Assembly (NCBI RefSeq): GCF_003048775.2
Contig: NZ_CP049272.1
Coordinates: 186,001-250,000, forward strand
Reading direction: 5' to 3'
Length of the DNA: 64,000 nucleotides
Source of the DNA: Campylobacter concisus
GTDB taxonomy: Bacteria; Campylobacterota; Campylobacteria; Campylobacterales; Campylobacteraceae
Below the pieces are notes generated by a model. It saw only the letters and a program-made list of their open reading frames with translations, ran no database searches and was not told the origin of the DNA. Shown here one piece after another: positions 54,092-63,319 of this stretch (position 1 is its first letter; the number at the start of each line of letters is the position of its first letter). The translations under genes and the position numbers were made by a program.

Positions 54092-54318
54092 ATCTTGCCC
54101 TTTTTTATGGTTAATACCCAATCAACTTGGTTAAATTTAAGCGAGTTCATTACTTCGCAGTTTAGATTATAGGCTAAATTTACAGCCTTTGCCACGCCGT
54201 TAAAATCGCCTATCTCAAATAAAAATATAATCACTTCATCAGCCTCGCTAGCCTTTATCTGCTGTCCAAGAGCGATCAAAAACTCACTCTTTAAGTGCCT
54301 AAGATCGACCCTTCTCAT
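54088..54318 (-). CDS. Campylobacter-type complex I accessory subunit in the NuoE position
   Basis: A 76-residue protein between nuoD and the NuoF-position gene, overlapping both by 4 bp. It has no thioredoxin-like NuoE fold markers and lacks the four Cys of the NuoE 2Fe-2S centre. It contains an alternating hydrophobic strand (EVIIFLFEIG) and a short helix. By position and size it is the counterpart of C. jejuni Cj1575. Its role is inferred: part of the electron-input module that replaces NuoE/F. Confidence 0.78.
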   Translation of the reverse strand: MRRVDLRHLKSEFLIALGQQIKASEADEVIIFLFEIGDFNGVAKAVNLAYNLNCEVMNSLKFNQVDWVLTIKKGKI

Positions 54319-55544
54319 CTATCGACCTCGCCTAAGATGATATTTGTGCTACCAATTATCGTAGCGACATCAGCGACGTACTGACCTACTAATAAATCTT
54401 CGTAAATGGCGCAGTGCCAAAAGCTTGGCGTGCGAATTTTTAGGCGATATGGGCTTGCACTGCCATCTGAGTTTATATAAATTCCAAGCTCTCCCTTTGG
54501 CGACTCACTGGCAAAGTAAATTTCACCTTTTGGTGGCTTTAGTCCCTGAGTTATTAGCACAAAATGCTGCATTAATGAGTAGTTTTGGCTCATTATCTGC
54601 TCTTTTGAAGCGCTCACATACTCTGGCGCATCAGCGATGAGAGCTGGAGCACTTGTGTGATATTTGCCAACACACTGCTTTAAAATTTTCACGCACTCGC
54701 GCATCTCTTTCATATAAAGTAGGTATCTCGCGTAGCAATCGCCTTTGGTGGCGTAAGGCACGTCAAATTCCAGCTCATCATAGATGAGATATGGCTCTTC
54801 TTTTCTGATATCACGTGCGATGCCGCTTGCTCTTAGCATGATGCCAGAGCAGCCAGTACTAAGGGCTAGCTCTTTGCTAATTACGCCCACATCTACAAGC
54901 CTTGCTTGCCAAATTCTATTTTCGCTTAACAGATCTTCATAAAGTGTGATGTCGCTTGGAAATTTCTCACAAAATTTAAGCAGCTCCTCGCACCAGCCAT
55001 CAGGCAGATCAAGCGGCACACCACCGATCCTTATGGAGCTATGAGTTAGTCTTGCGCCGCAGTATTTTTCTATAAGATCAAGGACGTATTCGCGCTCTCT
55101 AAATGCGTATAAAAAGACGCTCATTGCCCCCACATCAAGGGCGTGCGTGGCTAAAAATAAAAGGTGTGAGCTGATGCGGTTTAGCTCTAAAAGCATCACT
55201 CTAATAATCTGCGCACGGCGAGGCACTTCGATACCACAAAGCTTCTCTACAGCCGCGCAAAACGCGTAGTTATTAGCGCTCGATGCGATGTAATCAACCC
55301 TATCAGTCACTGGGATAAATTCCTGATAGGTCATATTTTCAGCCATCTTTTCAACGCCTCGGTGCATGAAGCCAACCTCTGGCATAGCACGCACGACCTT
55401 TTCTCCGTCAAGCTCAAGAACAAGCTTAAGCTGTCCATGTGCGCTTGGGTGCTGTGGGCCAAAATTTAGTATCATCTTGCCATCATTTTGCTCAAATTCT
55501 AAATTTTCAAAAAATGGTTTTAAGCGGTTTGGTGACTGACTCAA
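54315..55544 (-). CDS. nuoD: Complex I subunit NuoD (49-kDa type)
   Basis: Quinone-site subunit. The 409-residue protein shows NFGPQHPSAHGQLKLVLELDGE (about 28-49), the GFMHRGVEKMAENMTYQEFIPVTDRVDYI segment, RINRISSHLL-like ELNRISSHLLFLATHALDVGA, the GSGIMLRASGIARD-like SGCSGIMLRASGIARDIR and the C-terminal RLKIRTPSFWHCAIYEDLLVG and TIIGSTNIILGEVDR. The Tyr-His quinone pocket residues are in SAHGQLK. Overlaps nuoC by 4 bp. Confidence 0.97.
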   Translation of the reverse strand: MSQSPNRLKPFFENLEFEQNDGKMILNFGPQHPSAHGQLKLVLELDGEKVVRAMPEVGFMHRGVEKMAENMTYQEFIPVTDRVDYIASSANNYAFCAAVEKLCGIEVPRRAQIIRVMLLELNRISSHLLFLATHALDVGAMSVFLYAFREREYVLDLIEKYCGARLTHSSIRIGGVPLDLPDGWCEELLKFCEKFPSDITLYEDLLSENRIWQARLVDVGVISKELALSTGCSGIMLRASGIARDIRKEEPYLIYDELEFDVPYATKGDCYARYLLYMKEMRECVKILKQCVGKYHTSAPALIADAPEYVSASKEQIMSQNYSLMQHFVLITQGLKPPKGEIYFASESPKGELGIYINSDGSASPYRLKIRTPSFWHCAIYEDLLVGQYVADVATIIGSTNIILGEVDR

Positions 55545-56299
55545 GGTCTTTCCTTTACTATCTGGCTTTGGTTAAATTTAGCCTTTTTGACAAATTTTAC
55601 GCCGCCATCTTCTTGATACTCGTACTCTTCGCTAAATACTCTTGAAAATCCAAAGGTATCTTTCTCATCCACATATGCTGGATCGCGGTTCTCTTCGCCA
55701 ATTTGCTCTCTAAACTCGCTTCCAAAAATTTTATCCACCTCGTACCATTTAGCAGCCTCGTCGCCCACTAGCGGATAGCTCCTTAAGAGCGGGTGTGAGT
55801 GCCAGTCATCAGGCATGATGAGACGTTTTAAATTTGGATGATCTTTAATGAGAACGCCGCTTAAATCATACATCTCGCGCTCAGCCCAGTTCGCGCTTTT
55901 ATAAAGCTCGCAAACGCTTTTTAGCATTTCATCCTTTTTTACAAAGCATTTTACGCGGACGCGTCTATTTTTACTGATACTAAGCAATTGATAAAAAACT
56001 TCATATCCGCCTTTTTGACTTGTGAAATCAAGTGCTGCAAGCTCGCTAAGCTGTTCGTAACCAAAGCTTTTTAGTGTCTTAAGAGCTTTAAAATTTTCAC
56101 TAGAATTTACATAAATTACAAGCTGATCAAACTCCACATAGCTAGATAAAATTTCTACTCCGTTTTGCTCTAAGATGGCTAGCTCTTCATCAAATTTAGA
56201 ACCTCTTGCCTCATCTTTTGGCGTCTGCTTTTCTATATAAAATTTTTCTTTGTAATACTGCTTTTTTTGCAGATCATTCTTTGGCTTATACTCTCTCAT
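55541..56299 (-). CDS. nuoC: Complex I subunit NuoC (30-kDa type)
   Basis: A 252-residue peripheral subunit. The 30-kDa family core is at about 130-185 ([46 protein letters not shown]), followed by a longer acidic C-terminal extension ending in VKERP. NuoC and NuoD are separate proteins here, unlike the fused form of E. coli. It overlaps nuoB by 4 bp and nuoD by 4 bp. Confidence 0.96.
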   Translation of the reverse strand: MREYKPKNDLQKKQYYKEKFYIEKQTPKDEARGSKFDEELAILEQNGVEILSSYVEFDQLVIYVNSSENFKALKTLKSFGYEQLSELAALDFTSQKGGYEVFYQLLSISKNRRVRVKCFVKKDEMLKSVCELYKSANWAEREMYDLSGVLIKDHPNLKRLIMPDDWHSHPLLRSYPLVGDEAAKWYEVDKIFGSEFREQIGEENRDPAYVDEKDTFGFSRVFSEEYEYQEDGGVKFVKKAKFNQSQIVKERP

Positions 56300-56808
56300 A
56301 TCTCAAGCTTTCTTGGCTTTTGCGCCCTAAATGCACTTTGCTTTCTTATCTTTTTTTGAAGCATCATAAGTGCGTATTGAAGCGTCTCTGGACGTGGGGC
56401 ACAGCCTGGGATGTAGATATCAACAGGTATTATCCTATCTACGCCTTGAACGGTAGAGTAGGTATTAAACATGCCGCCAGTGTTCGCGCAGCTACCCATC
56501 GAGATGACCCATTTTGGCTCAGGCATCTGGTCGTAAAGACGTCTTGTAAACTCAGCGTGTTTTTTAGTTAGCGTGCCAGCTATAATCATCACCTCTGAGT
56601 GTCTTGGACTTGCCCTAAAAATGGTGCCAAATCTATCAAAGTCATATCTGCTAGCGCCACTTGCCATCATCTCGATCGCACAGCAAGCAAGCCCGTAGCT
56701 AAGAGCCCAAAGCGAGTTGCTCCTGCCCCATTGAACTAGCTTATCAACGGTTGTTAAAACTACTGGCAAGCCGCCATTTGCAGCGTAGTTTATCTGATGC
56801 TTTGCCAT
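56296..56808 (-). CDS. nuoB: Complex I subunit NuoB (N2 cluster)
   Basis: A 170-residue subunit that binds the final 4Fe-4S cluster N2. The Cys pair sits in the [44 protein letters not shown] segment, with the remaining ligands in [12 protein letters not shown] and IPGCAPRPE. Length is normal. The start lies 19 bp inside nuoA, so the two are translationally coupled. Confidence 0.98.
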   Translation of the reverse strand: MAKHQINYAANGGLPVVLTTVDKLVQWGRSNSLWALSYGLACCAIEMMASGASRYDFDRFGTIFRASPRHSEVMIIAGTLTKKHAEFTRRLYDQMPEPKWVISMGSCANTGGMFNTYSTVQGVDRIIPVDIYIPGCAPRPETLQYALMMLQKKIRKQSAFRAQKPRKLEI

Positions 56809-57179
56809 TTAAAGACTCCTTTTTGCCAAGCATAAGCAAAGCCGATAAGTAAAATCGCCACAAAAAGCAACATTTCGATTAGTCCAAAAATTCCAAGTAG
56901 CCTAAAATCCACCGCCCACGGATACATAAAAATGACCTCAACATCAAACAAAATAAATAAAATTCCATAAAAAAAGTAGTGGATATTTATCTTGTTTGGC
57001 TGTTTTACGGTGGTTGGACCACACTCATAAAAGCCAAGTTTTAGACGCTGGGTATTGCGGTTGGCTAATTTTTTACTTATTTTTGAAGATAAGAATGTTA
57101 TTAAACAAAATGAACAAGTCGCTAGTAAAAGTATGATAAATGCACCAAAATAGGTACTTTCAAGCTCTGAATGTGACAT
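56790..57179 (-). CDS. nuoA: Complex I subunit NuoA
   Basis: A 129-residue membrane subunit with three helices. The conserved loop is FYECGPTT (about 50-57), followed by [24 protein letters not shown], where the Asp and Glu lie in the second helix. First gene of the nuoA-B-C-D-(E/F-like)-G-H-I-J-K-L-M-N-pflA operon, expressed leftward. Confidence 0.97.
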   Translation of the reverse strand: MSHSELESTYFGAFIILLLATCSFCLITFLSSKISKKLANRNTQRLKLGFYECGPTTVKQPNKINIHYFFYGILFILFDVEVIFMYPWAVDFRLLGIFGLIEMLLFVAILLIGFAYAWQKGVFKWQSIR

Positions 57180-57203
57180 ACTTTGCCTTTTTTAATTTTT
57201 AAG

Positions 57204-57209
57204 ATTCTA
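57204..57209 (-). promoter_or_regulatory. Possible -10 element of the nuo operon
   Basis: On the minus strand, TAGAAT lies about 24 bp before the nuoA start in a 105-bp AT-rich spacer. No consensus -35. AAAAAGGC may serve as the ribosome-binding site. Confidence 0.35.
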
Positions 57210-57284
57210 CTAAATTTAAATTTATTTGAGCTTGAAACGGCTTAAGAGTAGGGTGAGTATTGTGCTTTTGTGTAAAAATTACTC

Positions 57285-58919
57285 CTATTTTATCTTCTCA
57301 ACTGCATCTTTTGCGGCACTTATTCGCTCGCTCTCGTCTAGCTCACGCACAAAGCCATCTTTTACTAAAATGATCCTAGTCGCCACGTCAAAGTAGTTAT
57401 CATCGTGACTCACGGCGATAACGCTTATGCCCTTGCTTTGCAAAAATGGCAAAATTTCTTTGTAAAATTTACGCTTAAATAGCGGGTCTTGATCGGCCGC
57501 CCACTCATCAAGGATAAGGATAGACCTGCGCTCTAAAATGGCTATTAGTAGGCTTAGTCGCTTTCGCTGGCCAGTTGAGAGCTGCGTGGTGCTAAGTTTA
57601 TTATCAACAACACTTACCTTTTTATCGATCTCAAGCAGCACTAAAAGCTCCTCTATATCGCTTTGGCTGGCAAAGCCATCACGAGAGAGCGTCTGTGAAA
57701 ATAGATAAAAATCAGCAAATATTGCGCTTATCTTTGCCTGATAGCTTTGTAAATTTGCCTCATCTATCTTTGTGCTATCAAGGTAAATTTCGCCACTGCT
57801 TGGGCGAAGAAGGCCACAGAGAATATTTATAAGCGTGCTTTTGCCACTGCCATTTTTACCGATGATAAATGTTATCTCGCCGCGCTTGATCTCTAAATTT
57901 ACCCCTTTTAGGCTAAATTTGCCCTGCTCGTAGTTAAAATTTATATCTTTTAGCCTGATGCTTTGCCACTCATCGCTTAGGCTATCATCAAATTTAAAGC
58001 CTTCTTTAAATTTATTGAGATTTAAGCTCATGATCTTTTCTAGGCTCACTTTTGCGCTAAGTGCGGCTGGTATGGAGCTAACCATACTCATAAATGAGCC
58101 CCTTAAAAATAGTATCGTAAGACTTATGCTAAGCGCTGTTTGCAGGCTCGCCCAGCCAAATGCAACGCATAAAAATACGCAAAGACCGACTGCGCCAAGC
58201 AGCATTACGTTTGTGAAATTATCACTTAATGCGTGAAATACGTCCGCTTTTACCATGCTTTGGCGCTTTTTATCACCTGTTAAATTTAGCTCATCAAAGC
58301 AGACTTGCGCTCTTACTCTATTTAGACTAAGCTCTCTGTGGCCCTCGACGATGTCGTCATAGTGCTTTTGCAGTGCGTCATCTTGCGTTCTGGACTCTTT
58401 GAAGTAAAAGTGGATCTTTTTCATCAAAAGCGTGTTTATAAAGAGTGTTGCACCGATCCAAACGGCACTAAATATAAAAACTTTTGGCGCGATGTAGGCT
58501 AGATAAAAGCTTGCACAAATGATGAAAACTAGGCTTTGTATGAAGCCAGTAGCACTCATAAAGGCAAAAGTGATCGTTTTTATGTCATTATTTAGACTAG
58601 CTATGATCTTTGCCTTGCCGATCTCGTTTATCACGCTATTTGGCGTATCTAAAATTTGCTTTACGCTTTGATATCTTAGCTCGTAGATAAATTTATGCCC
58701 AAAATTTGTAAGCGATATATTTGCGGCGATGGCGCTTATAAAAAACAAGAGCAAAACCACTATAAATTTAACCGCTATAAAGGCGTCAAATTCTTTTAAA
58801 CTTACAAGCTCATTATTTATAAATGAAAGGGTCCAGACACCAAGTCCGCTAAATACGAGCGTTAATAACACTATTTTAGAAATTTGATATATGTTTTTTT
58901 TAATTAAATTTGCAAGCAT
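57285..58919 (-). CDS. SyrD/PvdE/YojI-type ABC exporter (fused permease-ATPase)
   Basis: A 544-residue half-transporter. Six hydrophobic helices cover residues 1-300 and an ATPase domain follows, with Walker A IGKNGSGKSTLINIL (about 350), Q-loop AIFADFYLFSQ, signature LSTGQRKRL, Walker B ILILDEWAADQDP and H-loop AVSHDD. The DEWAADQDP version of Walker B/D-loop is characteristic of the cyclic-peptide/siderophore exporter family (SyrD, PvdE, YojI) and differs from MsbA-type exporters. Its start overlaps the stop of the radical-SAM gene by one base, so both are one operon. Its substrate is unknown; a small peptide or a tetrapyrrole product made by the radical-SAM partner is possible. Confidence 0.88.
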   Translation of the reverse strand: MLANLIKKNIYQISKIVLLTLVFSGLGVWTLSFINNELVSLKEFDAFIAVKFIVVLLLFFISAIAANISLTNFGHKFIYELRYQSVKQILDTPNSVINEIGKAKIIASLNNDIKTITFAFMSATGFIQSLVFIICASFYLAYIAPKVFIFSAVWIGATLFINTLLMKKIHFYFKESRTQDDALQKHYDDIVEGHRELSLNRVRAQVCFDELNLTGDKKRQSMVKADVFHALSDNFTNVMLLGAVGLCVFLCVAFGWASLQTALSISLTILFLRGSFMSMVSSIPAALSAKVSLEKIMSLNLNKFKEGFKFDDSLSDEWQSIRLKDINFNYEQGKFSLKGVNLEIKRGEITFIIGKNGSGKSTLINILCGLLRPSSGEIYLDSTKIDEANLQSYQAKISAIFADFYLFSQTLSRDGFASQSDIEELLVLLEIDKKVSVVDNKLSTTQLSTGQRKRLSLLIAILERRSILILDEWAADQDPLFKRKFYKEILPFLQSKGISVIAVSHDDNYFDVATRIILVKDGFVRELDESERISAAKDAVEKIK

Positions 58920-60283
58920 TACATCGCAGCTCGTGGCTGAATGATATTTGGTTCATACTTTTGTTCAGTATTTTCGCTCATTATACGAAGCACCTTGCTT
59001 CGTTTTATCTTAGCGTCATCCTTAAATATCGCACGAACTTTGTCCATACCAGCGTAAAAATCACGCATAAGCACGATGCAGATATATTTGCCAAAAAATG
59101 TCGGCTTAATAATGCCATTTTCTTCATATATTGCATTTACAAGCTTAAGCAAGCTAAGCTCCATAAATAAGGCCTTGTTAATGTTTGTGCTATTTTCATC
59201 GTTATATCTTTTAATATCAACTCCGCCATCAAAAAGCCTTGTTAAAAACATGTATTTAAGTCGCTCTTTCTTACTAAAACCACATTTTGCGATGACTGGG
59301 CTTTGCCTATTTTTTATCCTTTTGCCGTATTCAAGTAGATTAAACGCATTTATTACAAGCTCACCGTTAAGAAAGCTAAATGCTCCGCTACCAACGCCAA
59401 GATACTCTAAATTTGAGCCAACATATTCGTCACGAAGGTCAGCACTTTTTTCATTTGAAAATGCCCAAGCGTTGCTTTGTTTGTAGTTACTTTTGCTAAA
59501 TTCTTCAGTGATTATCTCATAGAATTCACGCTCGTTATCGATGTTTGAGACGCCAAGCGAGCGAGCGATGTTCTCTCTCGTTAGCTCTGATTTCATAAGT
59601 GGATAGAAGGTGATTTGTTGCGGAGAGATCGATTTTGCAGCATTTATGTCGTTTATGAGCTGCTCTTTCATTTGATTTGGCAGGTTAAAGATGAGATCCA
59701 GGCTAATGACTGGGATCTTACCAAGAGCAAGCTCAAGCTTTCTTTTTACCTCCTTGGCTGAGCCGAATTTTTCGTATCTGCCAACTCTTTTTAACGTTTC
59801 ATCATCAAAGCTTTGTACGCCAACGCTTAGTCGATCAATTAATCCATCAAATCTAGCTAAACTCTCGGGTGAGATGTGATTTGGATCGCTTTCTGCTGAA
59901 ATTTCATCTATACTAAAAAGCTCTTTTGCAAGCTTAAGTGTCTTCTCAAGCTCTGGCTCATTTATAAGCGTCGTGCCACCGCCAACATAAAGTGAATCAA
60001 AGTCAAATCCAGCCTCTTTAACCTGCCTCATCTCCTCACGTAAATTTTCAAAGTAAACTTTTGCGAGCTCTTGCTCATAGTGGTACTTATGAAACGAGCA
60101 ATATGGACAGAATGTGTGACAAAATGGCACATGTGCGTAGAGCATATACTTTTTGTCTTTTTTTGGAGTTTTGGTGTAGGTTGTGGTTAAAATGTCTATA
60201 TTAAATTCATTATATAGTGATCTTTGAATAGAATTATGAGCGTAATTTACGGCAAAATTCTCGACAATATTTTTAAATATCAT
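58919..60283 (-). CDS. Radical-SAM protein of the HemN/HemW/HutW-ChuW superfamily
   Basis: A 454-residue enzyme. The SAM-cluster motif is CHTFCPYC (Cys 55, 59 and 62) inside YAHVPFC, followed by YVGGGTTL, SAESDPNHISP and the LSVGVQSFDDETLKRVGR segment. This pattern is shared by oxygen-independent coproporphyrinogen oxidase-like proteins. The residue after the third Cys is Ser, not Gly-x as in HemN, and the C-terminal region (about 330-454) has no HemN_C feature I recognise. HutW/ChuW members open haem under anaerobic conditions as C-methyltransferases, a tempting role, but this is inference. Coupled to an ABC exporter. Confidence 0.82.
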   Translation of the reverse strand: MIFKNIVENFAVNYAHNSIQRSLYNEFNIDILTTTYTKTPKKDKKYMLYAHVPFCHTFCPYCSFHKYHYEQELAKVYFENLREEMRQVKEAGFDFDSLYVGGGTTLINEPELEKTLKLAKELFSIDEISAESDPNHISPESLARFDGLIDRLSVGVQSFDDETLKRVGRYEKFGSAKEVKRKLELALGKIPVISLDLIFNLPNQMKEQLINDINAAKSISPQQITFYPLMKSELTRENIARSLGVSNIDNEREFYEIITEEFSKSNYKQSNAWAFSNEKSADLRDEYVGSNLEYLGVGSGAFSFLNGELVINAFNLLEYGKRIKNRQSPVIAKCGFSKKERLKYMFLTRLFDGGVDIKRYNDENSTNINKALFMELSLLKLVNAIYEENGIIKPTFFGKYICIVLMRDFYAGMDKVRAIFKDDAKIKRSKVLRIMSENTEQKYEPNIIQPRAAM

Positions 60284-60455
60284 AACTAATCACCTTAAAT
60301 AAGTTTGGTTTTAAATTTATGTGTTAGGATAGCTAACTTTTAATAAATTTAGCCTTGTGCTAAAGAAATTTTTAGCTTAGCTAGATAAATTTGGCCTATT
60401 TTAAATTTGTAAATTTCACGTATCGATCAAATTTTAGTCCCAAAGCTTAAGGAAA

Positions 60456-61775
60456 TTACTCCTTGGCTCTTGAGATAATTTTGCTTGCATCAAGCTCAAA
60501 TTTTATTCCATCTTTCGTCTGCAGATAATAAAATTTACCAATATTACAAAGCGACTTTACATTATAAATTTTAACTGCCTTTTCATCTATCTCGCAAGAA
60601 GTTTGACCTTTACCTTTTGCCTCGCAAAACGAGCTTGGCAAAGCTTTTAAAGCGCTTTTGTCAATAAGCAAAAATTTATAATCAATATTTCCTATAGCAA
60701 GTGTTTTTGCTGTGTATTTTATAAATAAAAGAGAATTTGAAATGATCATGAAAATGAGCGCCGAATAAAAAATAATAGTAAAATCTTTCGTCTCTTTTAT
60801 GCTAGCTATTCCAAGAATGAATGAGAGCATAAAAGAGCAAAATAATATCCAAAGTGCCAAAAATCCACTAATGCTATTTGAAATAACAATCGATGCGATA
60901 AATAAAATAAGCATTATAATAGTCAAGAAATATATAACAAAATTTGATCTATCCTTAAAGAAAACCGCTAAATTTACACAGATATAAGAGAGTGGAAATA
61001 GCGATAGTATCATTAGCAAATTACAAGAAAGCCTATGAGCTATAAAAGCAAAAATGAAAAATGATATGGATGTCAAAAAATATATGAAATTTGAGCTATA
61101 GAAAAAGAGAAATTTTGGCTTTTTAAATTTGTATTTTTTATTATCATTTTGATAAAGGTTCGAGACGAAAACTAAGATACCGATCTCAAAAACCGTGATA
61201 AATGCAGTCGCACAAAATAGCAAAATACCTGTAAATATCATCTCTGAGCTGTCTAAAATCGGGAAATATTTTACTTCAAAGCCAAAATATAAAAAGTAGC
61301 AAAAGATACTAGCGATTGGCACGATAAAATTTGAATATTTAAAGAAATTTGCCACGCAATTTTTTATAAAATTAGTCTTTAAATTTGCCGAATATTCGCT
61401 AAGTCTACTCTCAAAATAAGTGTTATTTAGTAAATAATTTTTAATTTTTTCAAGATATTCTGGTTCCTTGCAGCTCGCATCTATATAAATTTCATAGTTT
61501 TTCTCATCGAAATCTTTTATAATCTCATCTTTTATATCCAAAATCATAAAACAAATTTGCTTTTTTAATTCGTTAAGTTTTTTTAAAATTTCAATAAAAT
61601 TTGTTCTATTTAGCTCAAGATAAGACTCATATTCTTCATTTAAAAGAGCTATGAGTTTACCTTGTTTACTGCTTGCTATGTGAGCATTTGAAAACTTTGT
61701 CTTAATGAAATTTATAAAGTTTATAGAGTTTTTAATACTCTCATCTTTTTTATTTAAAATATCTTGATAACTCAA
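60456..61775 (-). CDS. Multi-pass membrane protein of unknown function
   Basis: A 439-residue protein. The first 140 residues are soluble, charged and helical, with possible coiled coil near residues 40-75. Seven or eight membrane helices follow between about 143 and 355 (for example FIVPIASIFCYFLYFGF and MIFTGILLFCATAFITVFEIGILVF). A soluble tail of about 75 residues has four Cys (CEAKGKGQTSC, CNIG). It sits alone between the radical-SAM gene and the DUF2314 gene, with a 172-bp spacer and its own start. No family is recognised. A high content of Ile, Phe and Lys is in keeping with its neighbours, so recent foreign origin is not obvious. Confidence 0.7.
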   Translation of the reverse strand: MSYQDILNKKDESIKNSINFINFIKTKFSNAHIASSKQGKLIALLNEEYESYLELNRTNFIEILKKLNELKKQICFMILDIKDEIIKDFDEKNYEIYIDASCKEPEYLEKIKNYLLNNTYFESRLSEYSANLKTNFIKNCVANFFKYSNFIVPIASIFCYFLYFGFEVKYFPILDSSEMIFTGILLFCATAFITVFEIGILVFVSNLYQNDNKKYKFKKPKFLFFYSSNFIYFLTSISFFIFAFIAHRLSCNLLMILSLFPLSYICVNLAVFFKDRSNFVIYFLTIIMLILFIASIVISNSISGFLALWILFCSFMLSFILGIASIKETKDFTIIFYSALIFMIISNSLLFIKYTAKTLAIGNIDYKFLLIDKSALKALPSSFCEAKGKGQTSCEIDEKAVKIYNVKSLCNIGKFYYLQTKDGIKFELDASKIISRAKE

Positions 61776-61806
61776 ATTTAAATCCTAAAAATTTATAAAA
61801 AACTTG

Positions 61807-62598
61807 CTATTTAAGCACCTTTGCGATTTCGCTCCAGCCTAAATTCTCAGCAAAATCAGCCGCCGTTTTGCCACTTTTTGTACGAGCATTTTTATTAGCG
61901 CCGTTTTCTAGCAAAAGATTTACAAGATTTAAATTTCCAGCGATCGCCTCGTGGTGAAGCTGCGTATAGCCAAATTCATCGGCGTCCGTGACCATACTTG
62001 GATGCTCTTTTATATACTGCTCCACCTGTTCATGTGTATTTTTGCTCATTGGATGCTCTATCAAATTTTCTGGATGCTCTTTTTGCTCGAAAACTACCAA
62101 AATATCGTTAAAATCGCCAAAATCAAGCCCCCACGCTTTATCGTGCTCTTTTAGCTCTTTCTTCTGCATTCGTGAGCGCATCGCCTGCACGCTAAATCCG
62201 CCGTATGCGCGTCCATCTATCGCAAATAGCCAGTCGCTCATCTCATCTATCTTCGCGGTTACTTGATCGCCTACTTTCACGTTTTGCACGGCGTCAGGCT
62301 CGTTTACGAGTGTGCCATATATCGTTTCGCCGTCAAATTCCACATCGTCTATCCACATGTGTTCACCGACTTCTTCGCCATTTATGACATCTAAGAAGCA
62401 AATTTTTACCATTGCATAGTCAAGCATAGGTACGATCCTGCGGCGCTCCCAGTAAACCTCACGCCAAAAATATCTAAAGCTCTCACGAGCTTGCTCAAAT
62501 GCGCGCTGCATGTAGTCTTCGTCGCTACTTACAAAATAGATCGGCATTTGCTTGCCAAGATCGATTTGTTTACCGAGAATTTTCTTAAAAAAGCTCAT
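61807..62598 (-). CDS. DUF2314 - ankyrin repeat protein
   Basis: A 263-residue cytoplasmic protein. Residues 20-160 resemble DUF2314 (YAMVKICFLDVINGEEVGEHMWIDDVEFDGETIYGTLVNEPD followed by VKVGDQVTAKIDEMSDWLFA). Residues 195-262 carry two ankyrin repeats: ADEFGYTQLHHEAIAGNLNLVNLLLENGANKNA and RTKSGKTAADFAENLGWSEIAKVL. The combination suggests a protein-binding module on a domain of unknown function; paralogues in bacteria often occur beside immunity or toxin-like genes, which I do not see here. It ends with a 207-bp spacer containing a hairpin. Confidence 0.82.
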   Translation of the reverse strand: MSFFKKILGKQIDLGKQMPIYFVSSDEDYMQRAFEQARESFRYFWREVYWERRRIVPMLDYAMVKICFLDVINGEEVGEHMWIDDVEFDGETIYGTLVNEPDAVQNVKVGDQVTAKIDEMSDWLFAIDGRAYGGFSVQAMRSRMQKKELKEHDKAWGLDFGDFNDILVVFEQKEHPENLIEHPMSKNTHEQVEQYIKEHPSMVTDADEFGYTQLHHEAIAGNLNLVNLLLENGANKNARTKSGKTAADFAENLGWSEIAKVLK

Positions 62599-62721
62599 TT
62601 TTTGTCCTTAGTAAAATAAATTTAATTGTAAATTTGCAAAAAACTGCCAAATTTAGGTTGAATAGCTAAATTTTAAATGAAAAATCTAGTGGCAGTTTCG
62701 CAAAATTAGGCTAGGCGATTT

Positions 62722-62771
62722 AAATTTTTGCAACGGGAGTTACCGAGTGGGTAATGACCGAGCAAAAATTT
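62722..62771. repeat. Nested intergenic hairpin after the YajQ gene
   Basis: AAATTTTTGC at 62722-62731 pairs perfectly with 62762-62771. Inside it, CGG/CCG (62734-62736 with 62758-62760) and TTACC/GGTAA (62740-62744 with 62750-62754, loop of five) stack as a second and third helix. Nearby, ACGCA/TGCGT forms a weak terminator-like hairpin. It lies 3' of yajQ on the leftward strand. Confidence 0.6.
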
Positions 62772-62805
62772 GAATCAACGACGCATAATAAAGCGAAAAA
62801 GTGCG

Positions 62806-63303
62806 TTATTTTAGATTTTTAAAGCTTATTGGGAGTTCTAAATTTAACCCCCTCACTAGCTTTATACACTCCTGTAAGTCATCTATACTTTTGCTTGTCA
62901 CTCTGATCTCTTCGCCCCTGATCTGTGCGCTCACTTTGATCTTTGAGTCTTTGATCGCTTTGGTGATCTTTTTTGAGTTTTCACCATCAAGTGTGTCGTT
63001 TAGCTTTAGCATTGCCTTTAAATTTCCACCACTCGCTGGCTCCCTTTTTGTCTCCGTGATCGCAACTGGTGGGATGTTGCGCTTGATGAGCTTTGAGATC
63101 ACGATGTCTTTTAGTGCGTCGATCTTATTATCACTTGAGCTAAGAAGCGTGATAAATTTCTCTTTTTCATTTAGCTCGACTTCAGCTGCAAGCCCTTTAA
63201 AATCATACCTAGCCGCGATCTCTTTTTTTGCCGTCTCAAGAGCGTTTTTAACCTCCATCATATCGACCTCGGCACTTATATCAAAACTATGCTCAGTTGC
63301 CAT
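62806..63303 (-). CDS. YajQ-family cyclic di-GMP/nucleotide-binding protein
   Basis: A 165-residue soluble protein of the YajQ family (DUF520). The start is [18 protein letters not shown] (ATG 63303), after AAAGGATAAAA; an in-frame ATG at 63348 lies inside the upstream gene. Family segments are [42 protein letters not shown] and [22 protein letters not shown]. In Xanthomonas, YajQ binds c-di-GMP and acts with a transcription factor, while other members bind tRNA or nucleotides. The gene is downstream of the partial gene at the right edge, 16 bp away. Confidence 0.92.
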   Translation of the reverse strand: MATEHSFDISAEVDMMEVKNALETAKKEIAARYDFKGLAAEVELNEKEKFITLLSSSDNKIDALKDIVISKLIKRNIPPVAITETKREPASGGNLKAMLKLNDTLDGENSKKITKAIKDSKIKVSAQIRGEEIRVTSKSIDDLQECIKLVRGLNLELPISFKNLK

Positions 63304-63319
63304 TTTTATCCTTTCAAAT

